Part shown: piece after piece, positions 34,606 to 39,213 of the stretch | Layout: every line of letters begins with the position of its first letter | Numbering within the stretch: the stretch's first letter is position 1 | Virus record (IMG/VR): IMGVR_UViG_3300009506_000097 | Coordinates: 1-39,213 of that record | Source of the DNA: a virus | Length of the DNA stretch: 39,213 nt | Reading direction: 5' to 3' (one strand) | Position numbers and translations under genes: made by a program | Notes under the pieces: model-generated | Databases searched by the model: none | What the model was told of the DNA's origin: nothing | Seen by the model: the letters and a program-made list of their open reading frames with translations, nothing else

Positions 34606-34902
34606 ATGATAACGCTTACCAAAAAACAAGAAACGGATCTGCGATATTTAGTGCATAAATTTGATCTCTATCCGCAGAATATTTCGCGTTATCGGCTTAT
34701 CGAAGTAATGCGAGATATCATAACGGACCCGATATTAACTAAAAAATCGAGGCCACAGCCGTTAAGAAAAAAATACAAATGCATTAATACTAAATGTATA
34801 AAATGCGGCTGTTTCTGCTCGACAAATTGCCGGGTATATAAGCATCAAAGAACGCTACTGGCATGCCCTGATAATCTATTACAGGAATACGCAAATGCAT
34901 AG
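34606..34902 (+). CDS. Small Cys-rich protein
   Basis: A 98-residue protein. Helical first half (KQETDLRYLVHKFDLYPQN), then a dense cysteine cluster (KCINTKCIKCGCFCSTNC) that probably binds zinc. The ribosome site GGGAGGT is 11 bases before ATG. It overlaps the next gene by 8 bases. Confidence 0.65.
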   Translation: MITLTKKQETDLRYLVHKFDLYPQNISRYRLIEVMRDIITDPILTKKSRPQPLRKKYKCINTKCIKCGCFCSTNCRVYKHQRTLLACPDNLLQEYANA

Positions 34903-35158
34903 CTATTGCCGAGGGCATAAAATAATAAGGCGTAAAGATGGCGTATGGATATACGCGGATACTAAAGCACCTTGCTGGGGAGAGAAAGACCGGCGGCCTT
35001 GTAAACGCTGCGGTCGAGAGCCTACACCGGAAGGGCACGACGCCTGCTTAGGCGAGCTGAAAGGTGTAATAGCGGCATGCTGTGGCCACGGTGTTAGAAA
35101 AGGCTGGATAACGAAAAAAGGATTTTATCCGCAAACTATAACAGTAACGCACACTTAA
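34895..35158 (+). CDS. Conserved phage zinc-finger protein
   Basis: An 87-residue protein of a small family common in siphophages. WIYADTKAPC is followed by RPCKRCGREPTPEGHDACLG and GVIAACCGHGVRKGWI. The CxxCG plus C and CCGHG form a metal site. Function unknown. There is no separate ribosome site, as it starts inside the previous gene. Confidence 0.75.
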   Translation: MHSYCRGHKIIRRKDGVWIYADTKAPCWGEKDRRPCKRCGREPTPEGHDACLGELKGVIAACCGHGVRKGWITKKGFYPQTITVTHT

Positions 35159-35173
35159 CAAAGGGGTAAAACT

Positions 35174-35431
35174 ATGATAAAAGAGATTTTTATTTGTAAC
35201 ATAAAACCGCCGTTAAACTGCGATGGGTTTATAGACGGCAAGCTAGCCCATATTAATTTATGCGGCGGTAATTCTGTAAATCCACAGGTTAAAGAATGCT
35301 CTATGCGAAAAAAGATGTTTATTCAATCTACAGAATACTTTACTGATATTGTTCTTGAAATTCCGCCGATAAATTTTCGTTTTGATAATGATGATATTAG
35401 ATCAGGGCGTTTTAATTTTATAAGTAAATAA
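35174..35431 (+). CDS. Hypothetical protein, last gene of the rightward early operon
   Basis: An 85-residue protein with AAGGGGT before ATG. Beta-rich with four cysteines. The C-terminus (PPINFRFDNDDIRSGRFNFI) is aromatic. No family recognised. A strong terminator follows at 35496. Confidence 0.6.
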   Translation: MIKEIFICNIKPPLNCDGFIDGKLAHINLCGGNSVNPQVKECSMRKKMFIQSTEYFTDIVLEIPPINFRFDNDDIRSGRFNFISK

Positions 35432-35495
35432 TCTTGACAATGGCCGGTAGATAACTATTTTATAGCTTTCTTTTTCTCTGCTTTTTTCTAAATGG

Positions 35496-35522
35496 AAAAG
35501 CCCCCTGACTGGGGGCTTTTTT
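35496..35522 (+). terminator. Rho-independent terminator
   Basis: AAAAGCCCCC (35496-35505), loop TGACT, GGGGGCTTTT (35511-35520) followed by TT. A perfect 10-bp stem with a U-run closes the rightward early operon. The A-run on the left gives a shorter U-run in the other direction, so it may also stop the leftward genes that end at 35541. Confidence 0.93.
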
Positions 35523-35540
35523 ATATCTCCTTTTTTAACG

Positions 35541-35810
35541 TTAAAAAAGACCGGGGTCTATTAAAGTAAAAGAGTCCTGATGATTATTTAATAGATTGAT
35601 ATCCTCGGTAATTCTTTTACTGGTATCCTTAGCTAATCGCGTTTGTACGGCCTTCCGTAGAACGCGGCGTACATACTCCGGGCCTACTCTTATACACCAC
35701 GCCTTAAGACTTAAAGGCATTTTCAAACCATAAAACACCGTAGGCTCATAAGGCGAGAGCGGGGGCCGGTGACCCATCTTTTCATCAATTATGGTATGTT
35801 GTACGGCCAT
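35541..35810 (-). CDS. Hypothetical protein, last of the accessory operon
   Basis: An 89-residue protein. ATG at 35810 is chosen because GGAGG lies 7 bases upstream, inside the end of the preceding gene; an in-frame ATG at 35852 has no ribosome site. The centre is basic and helical (VRRVLRKAVQTRLAKDTSKR). Unknown family. Confidence 0.62.
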   Translation of the reverse strand: MAVQHTIIDEKMGHRPPLSPYEPTVFYGLKMPLSLKAWCIRVGPEYVRRVLRKAVQTRLAKDTSKRITEDINLLNNHQDSFTLIDPGLF

Positions 35811-35814
35811 TGGC

Positions 35815-35982
35815 TTACCTCCAAGGTTTAGGATCGGAAACCTGAAAGCCAAAAACGCCGTTAGCCGTACAGTATTCTTTCTTGCGCCCGTATTTCGATT
35901 TGCCGGAAGGATGATCCATTGCTGAACGCTTCCGGTGCTGCTTCGAGGCTTGCGCTGCTTTTCTTCTTTTTCCTTTTGCCAT
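35815..35982 (-). CDS. Small conserved phage protein ending in KPWR
   Basis: A 55-residue protein with AAAAGGAGT before ATG. The N-terminus is very basic (KGKRRKAAQASKQHRKRS). The C-terminus CTANGVFGFQVSDPKPWR belongs to a small phage family that ends in this way (F-G-F-x-V-x-x-PKPW). Function unknown. The ribosome site of the next gene is formed by its last codons. Confidence 0.72.
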   Translation of the reverse strand: MAKGKRRKAAQASKQHRKRSAMDHPSGKSKYGRKKEYCTANGVFGFQVSDPKPWR

Positions 35983-36017
35983 ATGCTTTACTCCTTTTTA
36001 AGTGAATGGTGATTGCT

Positions 36018-36221
36018 TTATTTGGTATAGGTAAATCTAAATACCGTTGTATCTTTCTTTGTTAGTTTTTGCATAGCTACAAATCCGCACGCGCCGTTAA
36101 AACAGAGCTTAACGCCGTCTGGTGCGGTATCTAATTTTTCGCCGCATCGTGGGCACGTAGACGTATGCCATATATTAAATATGTCATCCCGTACGGCTTC
36201 TATTAAGTCTGGGGTAGTCAT
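36018..36221 (-). CDS. Small zinc-ribbon protein
   Basis: A 67-residue protein with TCPRCGEKL and later LCFNGACGFVAM, a classic four-cysteine ribbon (about C23, C26, C40, C45). Its start overlaps the upstream stop (ATGA). Unknown function. Confidence 0.68.
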   Translation of the reverse strand: MTTPDLIEAVRDDIFNIWHTSTCPRCGEKLDTAPDGVKLCFNGACGFVAMQKLTKKDTTVFRFTYTK

Positions 36222-36415
36222 ACTATGCCCGTTTTTTCTTCCGCCATATAATCGGCATGCCCTGTTGTAACTATAGGCTTTCCAGGGCTCGCGTCCATTG
36301 CTTCTATTACCAGATCTATATTTTTATAATAGCCTTCAAGCTTTTTATAAAGATCTTTTTTTGGTATGATTTTCCATTTAGCGCCGGGCGTTCTGACGCG
36401 TCTTAAATACTCCAT
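36218..36415 (-). CDS. Small hypothetical protein
   Basis: A 65-residue protein preceded by AGAGGT at 7 bases. Basic first half (RRVRTPGAKWKIIPKKDL), then a helix (KNIDLVIEAMDASPG) and a histidine-containing end (TTGHADYMAEE). No family recognised. Confidence 0.6.
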   Translation of the reverse strand: MEYLRRVRTPGAKWKIIPKKDLYKKLEGYYKNIDLVIEAMDASPGKPIVTTGHADYMAEEKTGIV

Positions 36416-36419
36416 AATA

Positions 36420-36590
36420 TTACCTCTTTGTTAAATTTAATGGTTGAATGTGTATTATTTCTTTAACTTGATTTTTATGCTTTGAATTCAGCGTTAGATC
36501 CTCGATTGCTTCTTTTTCTTTGCCGATTACAAAGTTAGGCGTTATATGCTCGCGGCCTTGCCAGTCTTTCCAGGTAATTTGATAGCTCAT
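36420..36590 (-). CDS. Small hypothetical protein
   Basis: A 56-residue protein, MSYQITWKDWQGREHITPNF at the start, then a charged helix (GKEKEAIEDLTLNSKHKNQV) and a short strand (KEIIHIQPLN). AAAGG lies about 8 bases upstream. The stop is 4 bases before the next gene's ATG, and its AAGAGG end forms that gene's ribosome site. Confidence 0.6.
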   Translation of the reverse strand: MSYQITWKDWQGREHITPNFVIGKEKEAIEDLTLNSKHKNQVKEIIHIQPLNLTKR

Positions 36591-36633
36591 AATTAAACCT
36601 TTTGCTGATATGATGATTTTTAAATAACGCCTG

Positions 36634-36816
36634 TTAATAATCCCTTAAATATTGAAAATTAAAAATCGCTTTTGCCTTTTCTTCATTATTGCAATTCATA
36701 GTGTCAATCAAGTCATCTACCCACATAGGTAACCTATATCCTGCTTTGCGTTTGTTTTTTTCATACGCTGCCCATGCGGTAGCTTCAATTAATTTGTGTG
36801 CTTTTTTTTTCCACAT
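36634..36816 (-). CDS. Small hypothetical protein downstream of repeat A
   Basis: A 60-residue, mostly helical protein (KKKAHKLIEATAWAAYEKNK) with Trp-rich segment YRLPMWVDDLID. AAAGGAGG lies 5 bases before ATG, directly after repeat A. First gene without a repeat behind it. Unknown function. Confidence 0.63.
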   Translation of the reverse strand: MWKKKAHKLIEATAWAAYEKNKRKAGYRLPMWVDDLIDTMNCNNEEKAKAIFNFQYLRDY

Positions 36817-36834
36817 TTTTACCTCCTTTCGTAT

Positions 36835-36888
36835 GCCCTGGACTTGGGACCGAACAGTGGTTTACAGCCCCGAAGGGCTGCCCTCACC
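36835..36888 (-). repeat. Intergenic double-hairpin repeat, copy A
   Basis: A diverged copy of the 53-bp repeat at 37164 and 37561. In minus-strand sense the first hairpin CAGCCC-TTCG-GGGCTG is intact (loop TTCG instead of TCCG), while the second is weakened by changes. It fills the space between the stop at 36895 and the ribosome site of the gene at 36816. Confidence 0.88.
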
Positions 36889-36894
36889 TATTTG

Positions 36895-37146
36895 TTACGC
36901 ATGCTGAGGCTCGCGATAACCGGCCTCGACAGAAACATATATACCGTCATCACCCTGCTCAACCCATCCCCTCATATAGTAGCCAAAAATCGGCATCTGT
37001 CCGATTATGCGGCAAAATTTGTATGCAGCTTTTTTGCAAACATCAGGTGTGCCAGATGTAAACATATGGTCGTTTTTGTCTTTTATATAGCGCACATTAT
37101 AATCTGTGGCGCATTGAGTGGCAATTGCTGTAAATGTCTGTTTCAT
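36895..37146 (-). CDS. Small hypothetical protein between repeats A and B
   Basis: An 83-residue protein with AGGAGG 6 bases before ATG. The middle (SGTPDVCKKAAYKFC, then RIIGQMPIFGYYMRGW) weakly resembles the middle of the gene at 37616 (NTPAGAKKAVRYAKKW), so the two may be distant relatives. Beta-rich acidic end (VEQGDDGIYVSVEAGY). Unknown function; position suggests an early accessory or anti-defence role. Confidence 0.65.
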   Translation of the reverse strand: MKQTFTAIATQCATDYNVRYIKDKNDHMFTSGTPDVCKKAAYKFCRIIGQMPIFGYYMRGWVEQGDDGIYVSVEAGYREPQHA

Positions 37147-37162
37147 TTTCTCCTCCTGGTTG

Positions 37163-37217
37163 CGCCCGGACTTGGGACCGGGCAGTGGTTTACAGCCCCG
37201 GAGGGCTGCCCTCGCCG
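37163..37217 (-). repeat. Intergenic double-hairpin repeat, copy B
   Basis: Fifty-five bases identical to copy C (37560-37614). In minus-strand sense it has hairpin 1 (CAGCCC-TCCG-GGGCTG), a nine-base linker TAAACCACT, and hairpin 2 (GCCCGG-TCCCAAGT-CCGGGC). It begins one base after the TAA of the gene at 37219 and ends shortly before AGGAGG of the next gene. Confidence 0.93.
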
Positions 37218-37218
37218 A

Positions 37219-37542
37219 TTAATATTCCCGATGCTGATAACGGCCATAATTATAAATGACATATTTCCATCCGCTCTGCGTATAATGATGAGCCTCGATG
37301 TCCCGTATTAAAACAACTGTTTCCTCACTCTGCATGAGTGCTGTTTCCTCCAACGTTGGCACACGAAATCCGGGTAACGCTGCATCATAAATTTTTCCGT
37401 CTCTAACAGATGAAATCAATCTAATTCTCCGTGCCTCCCGCCGCACCGTCTCACGCTCTGATTTTGTCAGACCCGATACCCATTTATACGGATCGCTGCC
37501 CCGACCATGTATAACCGCCGTTTCGCTGATTATTTTTTTCAC
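37219..37542 (-). CDS. Small hypothetical protein between repeats B and C
   Basis: A 107-residue protein. GTG at 37542 is chosen: AGGAGG lies exactly 6 bases before it, as in the neighbouring cassettes, while the ATG at 37548 touches the ribosome site with no spacing. Helical basic region (KSERETVRREARRIRLISSV), then strands (ETVVLIRDIEAHHYTQSGWK) and a Tyr-rich end. No family recognised. Confidence 0.65.
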   Translation of the reverse strand: MKKIISETAVIHGRGSDPYKWVSGLTKSERETVRREARRIRLISSVRDGKIYDAALPGFRVPTLEETALMQSEETVVLIRDIEAHHYTQSGWKYVIYNYGRYQHREY

Positions 37543-37559
37543 TTTCATCCTCCTTGTTT

Positions 37560-37614
37560 CGCCCGGACTTGGGACCGGGCAGTGGTTTACAGCCCCGGAG
37601 GGCTGCCCTCGCCG
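37560..37614 (-). repeat. Intergenic double-hairpin repeat, copy C
   Basis: Identical over 55 bases to copy B. It starts one base after the TAA of the gene at 37616 and ends 5 bases before the AAGGAGG of the following gene, so it occupies essentially all of the intergenic space. Confidence 0.93.
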
Positions 37615-37615
37615 T

Positions 37616-37846
37616 TTAATATGGGTATTCTTTCAATTCTCCTGCGCCATCTGGTGTGGGGTCGATTGTGTACTGTTGCTCACCTATCCAGATGTTAGGT
37701 TTGTTATACCATTTTTTAGCATATCTAACGGCTTTTTTTGCGCCTGCGGGAGTATTGGCGAAATCAGTAATATGCTCTCCAATACCGTAAGGGGCTTGGT
37801 TACCGTTGCCCTTAATTATTATTCTGTCCGTTTTTGTCTGTGTCAT
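37616..37846 (-). CDS. Small hypothetical protein, first of the accessory operon
   Basis: A 76-residue protein. ATG at 37846 has AGGAGG 5 bases upstream like the other cassette genes. An in-frame ATG at 37876 with AGAGG is also possible and would add ten residues. NTPAGAKKAVRYAKKWYNKP followed by NIWIGEQQYTIDP suggests a helix plus strand fold. It is the first leftward gene after the iteron region, next to an AT-rich stretch with TATATT at about 37886-37900. Confidence 0.65.
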   Translation of the reverse strand: MTQTKTDRIIIKGNGNQAPYGIGEHITDFANTPAGAKKAVRYAKKWYNKPNIWIGEQQYTIDPTPDGAGELKEYPY

Positions 37847-38059
37847 TTCATCCTCCTGGTTTGTGTTGTTTGTCATGTTAACCTCTATATATAATATACA
37901 CAATTGTTTAACAAAAGGCTAATCGTTTGTTTCTATCAAGATTTTGATCTTAATAGCTAAAACCTATCATACAGACCCTGCTATATAGCCCTATGCATAT
38001 AGACCCCGCTATATTGCGCTTTTTATAATTTGCTGTTTATTTAATATTTAGGCCTGTTT

Positions 38060-38491
38060 TGTCTTGTTGTCTTTTTTGTCTTACAGAGTGACAAGACAGC
38101 GCAAGTACTATATTTTATTGGAGTTACAAGCGTTTAGGTGTGAGCCTTTGTAAGTACTATATTTTATTGATGTTATAGAATTCTGTCTTGTTGTCTTACT
38201 ACTTTTACTAAGTCACGTGTGAATGGAATCTTAGTTACATACAAAGGCTAAAATAGGGGTATACCATATACTGTGGTCTATTGTTCGATAAGTATGAAAC
38301 TGTTAGTAAATTTTTTATTTTTACGTAAAGGATATAACGCTTTATGCAAGACAAAGAGACATTTTCTTGTAACACTATATAACTATGGTAGTTACAGTGT
38401 CTTGTCACTTTTGACCCTCACAAGACAGCGACAAGACAAATGGTATTAAGCTATTTAAATTCAATTAGTTACGTTTTTTAATGACAAGACA
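38060..38491. repeat. Seven-copy ACAAGACA/TGTCTTGT iteron cluster
   Basis: TGTCTTGT is at 38060-38067, 38184-38191 and 38398-38405. ACAAGACA is at 38091-38098, 38420-38427, 38431-38438 and 38484-38491. Near-copies (CAAGACAAAG at 38347, TTGTCTTAC at 38191 and 38076) add to these. The copies at 38398 and 38420 face each other as an inverted repeat. Confidence 0.9.
38103..38169 (+). repeat. 18-bp direct repeat pair
   Basis: AAGTACTATATTTTATTG occurs at 38103-38120 and 38152-38169, 49 bases apart, between iterons. Very AT-rich, a candidate unwinding element. Confidence 0.9.
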
Positions 38492-38546
38492 AATCCGCTT
38501 TTATTGGCAGTATAGGCTAATTAAAAGTATAATGGAATAAAGGCAG

Positions 38547-38622
38547 TATGACCGGGATGGCTTAACGGTCTGTACTTCTACTCAGTCAGGGCGAAAGTAT
38601 GCGGTATCCGCACTCGGTCATA
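38547..38622. other. tRNA-sized structure closed by an 8-bp stem
   Basis: TATGACCG (38547-38554) pairs perfectly with CGGTCATA (38615-38622). The 7-bp core encloses exactly 74 bases, the size of a tRNA, and a GCGG-TAT-CCGC hairpin sits near the 3' side. There is no T-loop motif and no convincing anticodon stem, so it is not called a tRNA. It lies just before the HNH ribosome site. Confidence 0.5.
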
Positions 38623-38643
38623 TCTGCTCACAGTAAAGGACAA

Positions 38644-39039
38644 ATGCAAAGAGCTAAATCAATATGTAGAGTGGTAGGTTGCGGGGCTCTCATCCCCTCG
38701 CCGGGCTATTGTGATAAACACAAGAGCGTAGCGGATGAACGCTTTAGCAACTTGCGTAAAGCCCCAGACTCACGCGCCTTTTATGGTTCCCGGCGCTGGA
38801 CTCGTACGTCTTTGGCATACCGCAGACAGCACCCGCTATGCGAAGATCACTTAGACCGTGGGCTCGTAGTTAAAGGTGATTTGACTGATCACAAGGTGGA
38901 ACGCTTGGAGCTGGTAGCTCAGGGCTTAAGCCCTTATGACTTCGAGTATTTGCAAACGCTTTGTCATAGTTGTCATAACAGAAAGCTAAGGGCTCGAAAG
39001 AATAAAATGACTGAAGCATATACACCGTCGTGTATGTAA
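38644..39039 (+). CDS. HNH endonuclease next to terminase (packaging-associated)
   Basis: A 131-residue HNH nuclease. ATG at 38644 is set by AAAGGA 3 bases upstream; the longer frame from 38599 lacks a ribosome site and overlaps the hairpin. GDLTDHKVERLELVAQG carries the first His, and LQTLCHSCHNRKLRARKN closes the HNH fold with the CxxC-like zinc pair. An extra Cys cluster is at the N-terminus (CRVVGCG, YCDKH). HNH genes upstream of terminase assist cos cleavage and packaging in HK97-like phages, and here circular order would put it directly before the small terminase. Confidence 0.88.
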   Translation: MQRAKSICRVVGCGALIPSPGYCDKHKSVADERFSNLRKAPDSRAFYGSRRWTRTSLAYRRQHPLCEDHLDRGLVVKGDLTDHKVERLELVAQGLSPYDFEYLQTLCHSCHNRKLRARKNKMTEAYTPSCM

Positions 39040-39043
39040 GGCT

Positions 39044-39067
39044 CTATATGCAATGCGCTATATGCAA
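39044..39067 (+). repeat. CTATATGCAA direct repeat with 14-bp period
   Basis: CTATATGCAA at 39044-39053 and 39058-39067, 14 bases apart, the same word and spacing as the CTATATG repeats at 41-75. GAAGGGGT (39072-39079) is another shared element. Confidence 0.8.
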
Positions 39068-39095
39068 CGTCGAAGGGGTAAGGGGGATCAAATCT

Positions 39096-39213
39096 CTACA
39101 GCTTTTTAACAGAAGACATCATGGCTTTGGCGCCAACGTCGATTCCGATCTCGTCAGTCAGCACCATGGGCCCGACCGGAAAGCCCCAGTCCTTCATAGC
39201 GTTGTCGATTTCC
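39096..39213 (-). pseudogene. 3-hydroxyacyl-CoA dehydrogenase, truncated host fragment
   Basis: The minus strand reads 38 codons ending at TAG (39098-39096). GFPVGPMVLTDEIGIDVG with following AKAM is the conserved helix of the C-terminal dehydrogenase domain of FadB/FadJ-type enzymes of fatty acid beta-oxidation. In those proteins well over 100 residues follow, but here the frame stops after MSSVKKL. The gene enters from outside the window. It looks richer in GC than the phage, so this is probably host DNA cut by phage integration or joined by assembly error. Confidence 0.75.

Larger units (their letters stand above)
37877..38643. other. Non-coding control region with iterons, possible origin
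   Basis: About 770 bases without a convincing gene, AT-rich, between divergent operons. It holds two AGACCC(T/C)GCTATAT repeats (37973-37986, 38001-38014), seven copies of ACAAGACA in either strand, an 18-bp direct repeat, and a 74-base stem-closed structure before the HNH gene. Iterons plus AT-rich DNA fit a replication origin or a multi-operator control region. Confidence 0.6.

Noticed and set aside
36796-37311. 171-codon plus-strand frame across the accessory genes
   Set aside because: It runs through two copies of the intergenic repeat and opposite well-placed minus-strand genes, without a ribosome site.
36835-37614. Integron attC sites or CRISPR array
   Set aside because: The repeats lack the GTTRRRY/RYYYAAC core of attC, there is no integrase, and the spacing (over 300 bases with genes between) is not that of a CRISPR array.
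38294-38449. 51-codon frame in the iteron region (MKLLVNFLFLRKG...)
   Set aside because: No ribosome site, and the later codons are made of the ACAAGACA repeats; likely chance.
38059-38493. CRISPR array from repeated ACAAGACA
   Set aside because: The words are only 8 bases, in both orientations and irregularly spaced; iterons or operators fit better.
38548-38621. tRNA gene
   Set aside because: Right length and acceptor-like stem, but no T-loop sequence, poor D and anticodon stems, and no CCA.
38599-38643. Upstream start for the HNH gene
   Set aside because: No ribosome site; the ATG at 38644 follows AAAGGA and gives a normal N-terminus.
1-39213. Clean direct repeats (attL/attR) at both ends
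   Set aside because: Apart from the short CTATATG and GAAGGGG words, no longer direct repeat joins the first 40 bases with the dehydrogenase side, so att sites are not called.

Overview
The window is almost entirely the genome of a tailed phage with an HK97-type head and a long, probably non-contractile (siphovirus-like) tail. It is seen either as a prophage or as a phage contig joined to host DNA at its right end. Genes overlap by 1-4 bases (ATGA, TAATG, TAGTG), ribosome binding sites are strong (AGGAGG, AAGGGG), GTG and TTG starts are frequent, and the standard code is used. Base composition looks moderate and somewhat AT-rich. The host cannot be named. The last 118 bases read on the minus strand as part of a FadB/FadJ-type 3-hydroxyacyl-CoA dehydrogenase and look richer in GC than the phage. 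A small predicted lipoprotein and that dehydrogenase fit a diderm anaerobe, for example a spirochaete, but this is inference.

Layout. (1) 73-20547, plus strand, is the late module: terminase small and large subunits, portal, ClpP-like prohead protease, major capsid protein, head-tail connectors, tail terminator, two paralogous tail tube proteins, a tail assembly chaperone pair joined by a likely -1 frameshift, tape measure, distal tail, baseplate and fibre proteins including a long Gly-rich repeat adhesin, and a small XhlA-like membrane protein. (2) 30092-20550, minus strand, is the replication and modification module, read from a good sigma70-type promoter at 30133-30161: an acidic coiled-coil protein, DUF2800, DUF2815, family A DNA polymerase, small proteins, adenine methyltransferase, VRR-NUC nuclease, cytosine-5 methyltransferase, SNF2 helicase and an HNH endonuclease. 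(3) 30258-35431, plus strand, is a second early module: a primase-polymerase/SF3 helicase and a train of small proteins, many zinc-binding, plus a DUF1937 protein, closed by a strong terminator. (4) 37876-35541, minus strand, is an accessory run of small unknown genes. Three successive intergenic gaps there are filled by copies of a 53-55 bp double-hairpin repeat, giving it a cassette-like build. (5) 37877-38643 is non-coding and AT-rich, with seven exact copies of ACAAGACA/TGTCTTGT; it looks like a replication origin or a switch between divergent operons. (6) 38644-39039 is an HNH endonuclease gene of the kind found beside cos sites and terminase genes, followed by the truncated host gene.

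How it fits together. The HNH gene at the right end and terminase at the left end would be neighbours if the genome were circular. Both ends carry CTATATG units at exactly 14 bp spacing, which could be packaging (cos/pac) recognition sites. No integrase, repressor or endolysin was recognised. The points most worth following are the repeat-separated small-gene cassettes, the ACAAGACA iteron region, the phased end repeats, the Cys-rich insertion in the helicase, and a 46-base repeat shared in frame by two unrelated structural genes.
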